From: an uncultured Oscillospiraceae bacterium | GTDB lineage: Bacteria > Bacillota > Clostridia > Oscillospirales > Oscillospiraceae | Length of the DNA stretch: 13,629 nt | Assembly (NCBI GenBank): GCA_958436045.1 | Contig: CAUBIP010000047.1 | Span: forward strand, 1-13,629 | Direction of reading: 5' to 3' | In this document: positions 6,424 through 12,367 of the stretch, piece after piece | Layout: each line of letters starts with the position of its first letter | How positions within the stretch are numbered: the first letter of the stretch is position 1 | Translations under genes and position numbers: made by a program | Notes under the pieces: generated by a model | Told to the model about the DNA's origin: nothing | What the model saw: only the letters and a program-made list of their open reading frames with translations | Database searches by the model: none

Positions 6424-7779
6424 ATGGCAAAAGATCTGCTGATCATTAGTGAAGCAATCGAAAAATTTTTGGACGAAAGAAAGTACACGACCCTGCGGGA
6501 TGTACTCAAGACGATGCAGGCGGCGGATATCGCCGCGTTGTTTGAGATATTGCCCCGCCGGAAGCTCTCGCTGCTGTTCCGGCTGCTGCCGAAGGAGCAA
6601 GCGGCGGAGGCCTTTGTCGAGATGGATCTAGACCTCCAGGAGCATTTGATCCACGGTTTTTCTGATAATGAGCTCAAAGAGATCGTGGATGAGCTGTACC
6701 TGGACGATACGGTGGATATGGTCGAGGAGCTGCCGGCCAATGTCGTCAAACGGATCCTGGCCCAGGCCAACCCCGAGACGCGCCAGCTCATCAACGAGAT
6801 GCTCCAGTACCCGGAGGACTCTGCCGGCAGCGTCATGACGACGGAGTATGTCGATCTGTCCGCGGATATGACCGTCCCGGACGCAATCAAGCACATCAAG
6901 CGCACCGGCGTGGACAAGGAGACCATCAACGTCTGCTACGTCACCAGCAGCGACCGGAAGCTCATCGGCGAGGTGCCCATCCGCAGCCTGATCCTGGCGG
7001 AGGATAAGCAAACCGTCGGCGAGATTATGCAGAAAAACGTCATCAGTGTCACGACGCAGGAGGACCAGGAAGAGGTCGCCCAGACGTTTGCCAAGTATGA
7101 CTGTATCGCCCTGCCGGTTGTCGACAGTGAGGGGCGCCTGGTCGGCATCGTCACTGTTGACGACGCTATTGATATCCTGCAGAGCGAGGCGACGGAGGAT
7201 ATCGACAAGATGGCCGCCGTGACACCGTCGGACCGGCCGTATCTGAAGCTCTCGACCTTTGCAATCTACAAAAGCCGCATCCCGTGGCTGCTGATTTTGA
7301 TGATCTCGGCCACATTTACCGGTTCAATCATCACCCACTATGAGTCGGCGCTGTCGTCGTACCTGGTGCTGACGGCGTCCATCCCCATGCTGATGGATAC
7401 CGGCGGCAACTGCGGCAGCCAGGCGTCGGCGACGATCATCCGCGGCATCAGCCTGCAGCAGATCAAATTCTCCGATATCTTCCGCGTGGTGTGGAAGGAG
7501 ACCCGGGTGGCGCTGCTGTGCGGCCTGACCCTGGCTGCGGTGAATTTCGTCAAGCTGATCTTCCTGAGCAAGGTAACGGTCACCGTGGCGGCGGTCATTT
7601 GCCTGACGCTGGTCTTTACCGTGTTTGTTGCGAAGATCGTCGGCTGTACGCTGCCGATTCTGGCAAAGCGTGTCGGCGGCGACCCGGCGGTTATGGCAAG
7701 CCCGTTTTTGACGACGATCGTCGACGCACTGTCTCTGGTTATTTATTTTGAAATCGCCGGTGTGCTGCTGCATATTTAA
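6424..7779 (+). CDS. mgtE: Magnesium transporter MgtE
   Basis: This is a 451-residue MgtE-type Mg2+ channel of the inner membrane, gated by cytosolic Mg2+. Domains in order: a cytoplasmic helical N domain (about 20-125, acidic, ending YPEDSAGSVMT), two CBS domains (about 137-255, with SVMTTEYVDL, IMQKNVISV and GIVTVDDAIDIL), a plug-helix region, and five membrane helices (about 285-451). Pore signatures include MDTGGNCGSQAS (324-335) and GGDPAVMASPFLTTIVDALSL, whose Asp434 matches the pore Asp432 of Thermus MgtE. Length and order are normal. The start has GGAAGGAGG upstream. An M-box riboswitch and terminator precede it, so expression should rise when Mg2+ is scarce. Confidence 0.97.
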   Translation: MAKDLLIISEAIEKFLDERKYTTLRDVLKTMQAADIAALFEILPRRKLSLLFRLLPKEQAAEAFVEMDLDLQEHLIHGFSDNELKEIVDELYLDDTVDMVEELPANVVKRILAQANPETRQLINEMLQYPEDSAGSVMTTEYVDLSADMTVPDAIKHIKRTGVDKETINVCYVTSSDRKLIGEVPIRSLILAEDKQTVGEIMQKNVISVTTQEDQEEVAQTFAKYDCIALPVVDSEGRLVGIVTVDDAIDILQSEATEDIDKMAAVTPSDRPYLKLSTFAIYKSRIPWLLILMISATFTGSIITHYESALSSYLVLTASIPMLMDTGGNCGSQASATIIRGISLQQIKFSDIFRVVWKETRVALLCGLTLAAVNFVKLIFLSKVTVTVAAVICLTLVFTVFVAKIVGCTLPILAKRVGGDPAVMASPFLTTIVDALSLVIYFEIAGVLLHI

Positions 7780-7840
7780 GCCTGTAGCCGGCAAAAACGA
7801 AGATTCTAACGCGCGCATTGCGCAAAAAGGAGGCGGGAAG

Positions 7841-8923
7841 ATGGCGCATTTAATTCTGACAGCGCTCTGGCTGCTGTTTTTGGTCTGCTGGTTTGTGATC
7901 TATTTTTGCACGGCGCAGCAGCAAAGCGGCGGCGTGGCGTGGATCGCCCGGTATGACCGGCAGGCGTCGTCCTTTCTCGCGGCCCGGGACAAGCTCCGGG
8001 GGCAGGATGCCGCCTGGCTGGCGGGCTGTGCCATTTTGCCGGGGCTGTGCGCATTTCTTTGGAGCGTGCAGCCGAGCGTGCTGCTGTGCCCGATGCCTGC
8101 GCTGGCGGGCGCGGGGCTGTATCTGCTGGGGCGGATGCTGGGCGGCGTGCCGCTGCTCACGGCGCTGAGCGCCGCAGGTGTCGCGGTCAGTCTGGACTTG
8201 CACCCGGCGGCGGGGCCATTTGTGGTCGCCGTGATACTGTTTTACCGGTGGATGAGCCTGCCGGGGGACACCGGCTTTGGCCGGGAACTGGCTTGCCTGG
8301 GCGGCAGCGGCATTGCGCTGCTGCTGGCGGCCCTCTGGGCGCCTGCGGTCTGGTGGTGCCTGCCGGTAGCACTGGTCCTTGGGGCTGTCTGCCTGGCGCA
8401 GCGCTGGCGGGAGGGGCTGGCCTATACCGGCGGCCGGTTGGCCCGATCTCTCGTGCTGGGGCTTCTTTTGCTTGCGGCGCTGCTGGGGGTGTATCTGGTC
8501 TGCTTTGGCGTGCAGCAGGGGGCATACAGCTGGCGCGAGGCGTTGGCGGCCCTGCCGCAGGATGCAGCGGTGCTGCTTTCCCGGCTGGGGCAGGCGCTGC
8601 TGGAGCCGGTGCGCTATGGACCGGGGATCGCGGCGCTGGCGGCGCTAGCCGATGACAGCGCGCTGGTCCTGGCCGGTGGGATCACGTGGCTTGCGCTGTT
8701 TGTGCAGATGCTTTGGCAACGCAATGCGGCGGCGGGTTTCCTGTTTGCTGTGACACTGCCGCTGTTTTTGCTGCTGGGCAGCTGCTATCTGCTGCCAGTG
8801 GGGCTGCTGGCCAATGTGGCCTATGTGGCCTCGGCGATGTGGAAACGAGGAAAAAGAGCCTGGGCGGTCCTGCTGCCTGCGCTTTTTATTGGGTTGGAAC
8901 TCATCAATCAACTACTGGGATAA
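7841..8923 (+). CDS. Polytopic membrane protein, unrecognised family
   Basis: The function is not recognised. The start at 7841 has AAAAAGGAGGCGGGAAG upstream; an upstream in-frame ATG overlaps mgtE and is less likely. The 360-residue protein is very hydrophobic, with about ten likely membrane segments (for example about 4-24, 57-75, 103-120, 122-138, 152-187, 201-223, 274-292, 298-318 and 340-357). Charged loops are short: RYDRQASSFLAARDKLRGQD (about 37-56), QRWREG (187-192), YSWREA (229-234) and WKRGKRA (334-340). There is no nucleotide-binding motif and no signal peptide beyond the first helix. Its overall look, Leu/Ala-rich with short Arg loops, is loosely like GT-C glycosyltransferases, but no catalytic DxD/DE loop is evident. 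It lies 61 bp after mgtE and 15 bp before rpiB. Confidence 0.7.
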   Translation: MAHLILTALWLLFLVCWFVIYFCTAQQQSGGVAWIARYDRQASSFLAARDKLRGQDAAWLAGCAILPGLCAFLWSVQPSVLLCPMPALAGAGLYLLGRMLGGVPLLTALSAAGVAVSLDLHPAAGPFVVAVILFYRWMSLPGDTGFGRELACLGGSGIALLLAALWAPAVWWCLPVALVLGAVCLAQRWREGLAYTGGRLARSLVLGLLLLAALLGVYLVCFGVQQGAYSWREALAALPQDAAVLLSRLGQALLEPVRYGPGIAALAALADDSALVLAGGITWLALFVQMLWQRNAAAGFLFAVTLPLFLLLGSCYLLPVGLLANVAYVASAMWKRGKRAWAVLLPALFIGLELINQLLG

Positions 8924-8938
8924 CAGGAGGAGAAAACT

Positions 8939-9376
8939 ATGATCGCACTTGCATGTGACCACGGCGCGCTGGACCTGAAACTGGCCGTCAAGCGCCATCT
9001 GGAAGAAAAGGGCATCACCTGCCAGGATTTTGGCACCGATACCGCCGATAGCTGCGACTATCCGGATTTTGGCGCAGCAGCGGCCAAGGCCGTCGCCAGC
9101 GGCGCGTGTGAAAAGGGCATCGTCCTTTGCACGACGGGCATCGGCATCAGCATCGCGGCCAATAAGATCAAGGGCATCCGCTGCGCGCTGCTGTCGGACC
9201 TGATGAGCGCCCGGCTTTGCCGCCAGCACAACGATTCTAATATGATGGCCATGGGCGCCGGCGTTGTTGGGACAAAGCTGGCCCTGGAGATCGTCGATAC
9301 CTGGCTCGCCACAGACTTTGAAGGCGGCCGCCACCAGCGCCGCGTCGATAAGCTGATGGCGCTGGAGCAGGAATAA
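8939..9376 (+). CDS. rpiB: Ribose-5-phosphate isomerase B (RpiB/LacAB family)
   Basis: This 145-residue cytoplasmic enzyme interconverts ribose 5-phosphate and ribulose 5-phosphate in the pentose phosphate pathway. Signatures: CDHGALDLK (6-14), DYPDFG (40-45), the active-site stretch VLCTTGIGISIAANKIKGIR with catalytic Cys64, ARLCRQHNDSNMMAMGAGVV (91-110) with His97 and Asn98, and a phosphate-binding Arg cluster GGRHQRRV (129-136). The usual CGTGIG reads CTTGIG, a substitution in the loop next to the Cys. It has AGGAGGAGAAAACT before the ATG and a 15-bp gap from the membrane protein, so co-transcription is likely. LacA/LacB galactose-6-phosphate isomerase is the alternative, but no lac genes are near. 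Confidence 0.95.
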   Translation: MIALACDHGALDLKLAVKRHLEEKGITCQDFGTDTADSCDYPDFGAAAAKAVASGACEKGIVLCTTGIGISIAANKIKGIRCALLSDLMSARLCRQHNDSNMMAMGAGVVGTKLALEIVDTWLATDFEGGRHQRRVDKLMALEQE

Positions 9377-9427
9377 GCGAAAATCAGAAACAACGCCTGC
9401 AGTCTTCTGGTAGATTGCGGGCTTTGT

Positions 9428-9449
9428 TCTGCCTATACGCAGATTTTTT
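9428..9449 (+). terminator. Probable terminator after rpiB
   Basis: TCTGC-CTATAC-GCAGA (9428-9443) is followed by six Ts (9444-9449). A second, longer-loop hairpin GCCTGCA / TGCGGGC (9395-9401 and 9416-9422) with a TTTGTT tail lies just upstream. Both sit between rpiB and the next promoter; each alone is weak. Confidence 0.5.
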
Positions 9450-9450
9450 C

Positions 9451-9479
9451 TTGCAGATGACAGAAAAATCCGGTATAAT
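9451..9479 (+). promoter_or_regulatory. Promoter of the SLH-protein/GNAT unit
   Basis: TTGCAG (9451-9456), exactly 17 bp, then TATAAT (9474-9479). The predicted start is near 9486, giving a leader of about 79 nt. Confidence 0.8.
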
Positions 9480-9485
9480 AAAAAA

Positions 9486-9564
9486 GTCCGGCCGGAGGGA
9501 TCCGGCGGGGCCTCGGCGGTTCGCCTTGGCGGCGCCCTGACCCGAACGACAAGGGAGTTTTTCC
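9486..9564 (+). promoter_or_regulatory. Hairpin-rich 5' leader of the SLH gene
   Basis: Two adjacent GC-rich hairpins are visible: GCCGGA-GGGA-TCCGGC (9491-9506), and a hairpin centred on GGCG-GTT-CGCC (9515-9525) flanked by GCC/GGC (9510-9512 and 9528-9530). After them, CCC near 9542 could pair with the GGG of the AAGGGAG ribosome binding site. No known riboswitch class is recognised. The structure may control translation, but it could also be ordinary GC-rich leader. Confidence 0.35.
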
Positions 9565-10695
9565 ATGAAGCAAAGAAGAATTACCGCTGCGCTGCTCTGC
9601 GTGATCCTGCTGCTCAGCCAGTGCAATTTTAAGATCCAGGCGGCGTCCCCTGTGACCCAACGGCAGGTGGAGGCCCAACTGGCGGCGCTGACAGAGCAGT
9701 ACGAAGGCGTCGCGTATACCGACAACTTCAACGGCGCGACCCAGTGCAAGGGCTTTGCCGATATGATCTATGACGCCCTCTTCCATGTGGGGACGATCGG
9801 CATTTACCCGGCGGGGGTCTATTACTATATGGAATCCGTCAGCGCCAGCACAAAGGAGGTTGGGCGAGTCAAGCCCGGCTACGCGGCGCTGGACGCGTCG
9901 GCGGTGCAGCCGCTGCTGGAGCAGGCGTGCCCCGGGGACTATATCCAGATGCGCCGCCGGGACCGCAGCTATGGCCATAGCATGATCGTCCTGGAGGCCA
10001 ATACGACGGGCCTTACGGTCCTCCACTGCAACTGGCGCAATGACCTGACCTGCAGCGTCAACGAATTCTCCTGGGAAGACCTCAGCCTGATCAGCGACGG
10101 CATCAGCCTGTATCACTATAAAAATTACCAGACCGCCGGGAGCTTCACGGACGTGACGCAGGATGCCTGGTATTATTCCTACGTAACTTCCATCTGCCAG
10201 GCGGGGGTCATGGCAGGCGTCTCCGAGACGAGCTTTGGCCCGGCAGAGCCGATGACCCGGGCCATGGTGGTGACGGTCCTGTACCGCCTGAGCCAGGATA
10301 CGAGCACCTATCAGACGACCTTTACCGACGTCCCCGCGGGGACCTGGTATACAAACGCTGTGGGCTGGGCTCAGACCTATGGCCTGGCGGCGGGCTATGA
10401 GAACGGCATATTCTGCCCCAACGATAAGATCACCCGGGAGCAGTTCGCGGCCTTCCTGTACCGCTTCGCGGTCTTCGAAGGCCGGGCCCAGGCAGGCGGC
10501 GGCAGCGACCTGGCGGTGTTTAACGATGTGAGCCAGGTCTCCGGCTGGGCTTACCCGGCGCTGCAGTGGGCGGTGGCGCAGAAGATCATCTCTGGCACGC
10601 CGAACGGCTACCTGCACCCCCTGGCTAATGCCACCCGCGCCGAAGCGGCGACGATCCTGGCCCAGTATATCAGCCTCTTCCGCGTGACGGAATGA
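9565..10695 (+). CDS. Secreted cysteine-peptidase-fold protein with three SLH domains
   Basis: A 376-residue exported protein that probably binds the cell wall through SLH domains. Residues 1-27 form a signal peptide (MKQRR, hydrophobic core, IQAA cleavage region); the LLSQC stretch is not a good lipobox because Gln precedes the Cys. The middle part (about 30-190) has a Cys-His pattern typical of NlpC/P60 or CHAP-like folds: Cys61 in GATQCKGFADMIYD, His138 in SYGHSMIVLE and Asn156 in HCNW. An amidase or endopeptidase role on peptidoglycan is inferred. Three SLH repeats follow at about 192-242, 252-304 and 318-370, with the TRAE-type motif as TRAM, TREQ and TRAE. SLH domains bind pyruvylated wall polymers in other Firmicutes. 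A promoter and structured leader precede it; the GNAT gene follows after 29 bp. Confidence 0.85.
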   Translation: MKQRRITAALLCVILLLSQCNFKIQAASPVTQRQVEAQLAALTEQYEGVAYTDNFNGATQCKGFADMIYDALFHVGTIGIYPAGVYYYMESVSASTKEVGRVKPGYAALDASAVQPLLEQACPGDYIQMRRRDRSYGHSMIVLEANTTGLTVLHCNWRNDLTCSVNEFSWEDLSLISDGISLYHYKNYQTAGSFTDVTQDAWYYSYVTSICQAGVMAGVSETSFGPAEPMTRAMVVTVLYRLSQDTSTYQTTFTDVPAGTWYTNAVGWAQTYGLAAGYENGIFCPNDKITREQFAAFLYRFAVFEGRAQAGGGSDLAVFNDVSQVSGWAYPALQWAVAQKIISGTPNGYLHPLANATRAEAATILAQYISLFRVTE

Positions 10696-10724
10696 GCGCG
10701 TGAAACCAAGAGAAGGAGAAGCCT

Positions 10725-11201
10725 ATGAGCGACACATTGCATTTCCGGCGCATCCGGCCCCAGGAGGGTGAGCTGTATGCGCGGTTTGTCCATGATTTTT
10801 ACGCGTCTGACGGGGTGGATCACCCCATCCCGGCAGAATATATTCAGCGGGCCTTCGCGGAGATCTGCCGCGGGGATGACTATTTAATCTGCTATATTCT
10901 CGAAGAGAACGGTGCCCCGGCGGGGTATGCTCTGCTGGCAAAGATGTACGCCCAGGAGGCGGGTGGTATGGCCGTTTGGCTCGATGAATTTTATCTCGAC
11001 CCGGCGTTCCGGGGCCGGGGCATCGGCGCGGCATTTTTGCAGTGGCTCCGGCAGGAGTGGGAGCCGCAGGTGGCCCGGTTCCGCCTGGAGGTCGTGCCGT
11101 CGCACGACCGGGTAAAGGCCATGTATGCCCGGGCGGGCTTTTTGAAGATGCCGTATGACCAAATGGTCCTGGAAACGCCGCTGGAGAGAGAAAATTCCTA
11201 A
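10725..11201 (+). CDS. GNAT-family N-acetyltransferase
   Basis: This 158-residue cytoplasmic acyltransferase uses acetyl-CoA; the substrate is unknown. The acetyl-CoA motif A is clear: LDEFYLDPAFRGRGIGAAFL (86-105), with the R-x-x-G-x-G pyrophosphate loop at 96-101. Motif B is VKAMYARAGF (130-139), followed by a C-terminal strand KMPYDQMVLE. The N-terminal half (FRRIRPQEGELYARFVHDFY) is typical of the family. It has AGAAGGAGAAGCC upstream and lies 29 bp after the SLH gene, with no terminator between, so it is probably co-transcribed. Nothing in the sequence ties it to wall modification; neighbourhood is the only hint. Confidence 0.9.
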   Translation: MSDTLHFRRIRPQEGELYARFVHDFYASDGVDHPIPAEYIQRAFAEICRGDDYLICYILEENGAPAGYALLAKMYAQEAGGMAVWLDEFYLDPAFRGRGIGAAFLQWLRQEWEPQVARFRLEVVPSHDRVKAMYARAGFLKMPYDQMVLETPLERENS

Positions 11202-11218
11202 AAATCCAGAATTTTCCG

Positions 11219-11247
11219 TTGACATTTGACACAGGGCATGATACTCT
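11219..11247 (+). promoter_or_regulatory. Promoter of the rplU-prp-rpmA operon
   Basis: A perfect TTGACA (11219-11224), 17 bp, then TACTCT (11242-11247) preceded by TGA, an extended -10. A second TTGACA overlaps at 11227-11232 with TATACA 15 bp on, a poorer alternative. The predicted start is near 11254. Confidence 0.65.
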
Positions 11248-11253
11248 ATACAA

Positions 11254-11327
11254 GCCGCATCAAATGGGTTGAAGTCGGTGTTTGCCGCACCCTCAGAGCG
11301 AGACTACAAAAAAGGTAGGTGCAAATC
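11254..11327 (+). promoter_or_regulatory. Ribosomal protein L21 leader (autoregulatory type)
   Basis: The 74-nt leader between the promoter and rplU contains GGGTTGAAGTCGGTG, CCGCACCCTCAGAGCGAGACT and an A-run before the ribosome binding site, which I associate with the Firmicutes L21 leader. A short CTAC/GTAG pairing (11304-11307 and 11315-11318) would cover part of the GGTAGGTG ribosome binding site. In known cases such leaders let L21 repress its own operon. Assignment is from position and partial motif recall. Confidence 0.6.
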
Positions 11328-11639
11328 ATGCAGGCAGTTATTGTTACAGGTGGTAAGCAGTACAGCGTGAAGGAAGGCGATGTCGTCTACATCGAAAAGC
11401 TGAACGCAGAAGCTGACGCAACCGTAACCTTCGATCAGGTACTGGCAGTCGTCGATGGTGAGAATTCCAAGTTTGGGACCCCCGTCGTCGCTGGCGCAGC
11501 TGTGGAAGCTAAGGTCCTGAAGAACGGCAAGGGCAAGAAGATCAAGGTCTTCAAGTACCGCCCCAAGAAGGACAGCAAGTCCATGCGCGGCCACAGACAG
11601 CCGTACACCAAGGTGCAGATTGAAAAGATCTCTGTGTAA
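11328..11639 (+). CDS. rplU: 50S ribosomal protein L21
   Basis: This is the 103-residue bL21, a 23S rRNA-binding protein of the large subunit. The sequence starts MQAVIVTGGKQYSVKEGD, matching the canonical start, and ends with the basic RNA-binding part KIKVFKYRPKKDSKSMRGHR. The ATG at 11328 is chosen because GGTAGGTG lies 6 nt upstream; a GTG three codons earlier would lie inside that site. The length is normal. It is the first gene of rplU-prp-rpmA, the usual Firmicutes order, behind its own promoter and leader. Confidence 0.97.
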   Translation: MQAVIVTGGKQYSVKEGDVVYIEKLNAEADATVTFDQVLAVVDGENSKFGTPVVAGAAVEAKVLKNGKGKKIKVFKYRPKKDSKSMRGHRQPYTKVQIEKISV

Positions 11640-11642
11640 GGT

Positions 11643-11969
11643 ATGACACGGGTAGAGTTTTTCAGCGAAGGCGATAAGATCACTGGATTTTGTTGCCAGG
11701 GCCACAGCGGCTATGCCGAGTCAGGCGCGGATATCGTCTGCGCCGCAGTTTCGACAGCCGTGACTTTTGCCGAGACGACCATCACCGATGTGCTGGGCGT
11801 CCGCGTAAAGGTGCGCGTCCAGGAGGACGAGGCCCGGATCACCTTGACCCTTCCCGCAGCGTATGAGCAGGAGGAGGCAGTACAAGCCGTCCTCACCGGC
11901 ATGATGCTGACGCTGATGCACTGGCGGGAGCAATATCCTGATTATTTAGAAGTTGTTATGGAGGTGTAA
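11643..11969 (+). CDS. prp: Ribosomal-processing cysteine protease Prp
   Basis: This 108-residue protease removes the N-terminal extension of L27 in Firmicutes. The catalytic pair is visible: His21 in GHSGYAESGADIVCAAVS and Cys33 in the same stretch, matching the His/Cys positions of the Staphylococcus enzyme within a residue. The gene begins 3 nt after the rplU stop and ends 3 nt before the rpmA start, with only a weak ribosome binding site (AAGG), so translation is probably coupled to rplU. Its L27 substrate, with a matching cleavage site, is encoded next door, which strongly supports the function. Confidence 0.96.
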   Translation: MTRVEFFSEGDKITGFCCQGHSGYAESGADIVCAAVSTAVTFAETTITDVLGVRVKVRVQEDEARITLTLPAAYEQEEAVQAVLTGMMLTLMHWREQYPDYLEVVMEV

Positions 11970-11972
11970 CGA

Positions 11973-12254
11973 ATGCTCAATATTAGCTTACAGTTCTTTG
12001 CACACAAAAAGGGCGGCGGCTCCACGAGAAACGGCCGTGACTCCGAGTCCAAGCGTTTGGGCGTAAAGCGTGCAGATGGGCAGTTTGTTCTGGCTGGCAA
12101 CATCCTGGTTCGCCAGAGAGGCACGCACATCCATCCCGGCAAGAACGTCGGGATCGGCAGCGACGACACCCTGTTCGCACTGGTAAGCGGCAAGGTCCGT
12201 TTTGAGCGGATGGGCAAGGATCGCAAGATGTGCTCTGTTTACGAAGAACAGTAA
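11973..12254 (+). CDS. rpmA: 50S ribosomal protein L27 precursor with cleavable extension
   Basis: This is the 93-residue bL27, whose N-terminus reaches toward the peptidyl transferase centre. It starts MLNISLQFF followed by AHKKGGGSTRNGRDS. The first nine residues are the Firmicutes extension that Prp removes between Phe9 and Ala10, exposing the functional terminus. The rest (KRLGVKRADGQFVLAGNI, RQRGTHIHPGKNVG) is standard. GGAGGTG lies before the ATG, and the gene begins 3 nt after prp. A strong terminator follows 11 nt after the stop. Confidence 0.97.
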   Translation: MLNISLQFFAHKKGGGSTRNGRDSESKRLGVKRADGQFVLAGNILVRQRGTHIHPGKNVGIGSDDTLFALVSGKVRFERMGKDRKMCSVYEEQ

Positions 12255-12265
12255 TGGCATGAGAG

Positions 12266-12300
12266 AAGAGCTGTTGCAGAAGCTGCATCAGCTCTTTTTT
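12266..12300 (+). terminator. Strong terminator between rpmA and obgE
   Basis: AAGAGCTG (12266-12273) pairs with CAGCTCTT (12289-12296), with an inner TGCAG-AAG-CTGCA stem and one T-T mismatch; a T-run extends to 12300. It should end most rplU-prp-rpmA transcripts, so obgE depends on read-through or on a promoter between 12301 and 12367, where I see no clear one. Confidence 0.88.
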
Positions 12301-12367
12301 CTGATTTGGCAGGCGCGGGATCCGCAGGCCGCGGCAGCGCGGTCCCGGGCCGGGGAGGCTTGAAACG

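Noticed and set aside
7811..7830. GCGCGCATTGCGC hairpin after mgtE as a terminator
   Set aside because: It is followed by As and the next ribosome binding site rather than Ts, so it does not fit an intrinsic terminator on the plus strand.
9433..10617. 394-codon minus-strand ORF
   Set aside because: It is antisense to the SLH gene and its promoter; no family features or ribosome binding site.
11319..11327. GTG start for rplU three codons upstream
   Set aside because: The GTG is part of the GGTAGGTG ribosome binding site, and the ATG at 11328 gives the canonical L21 N-terminus.
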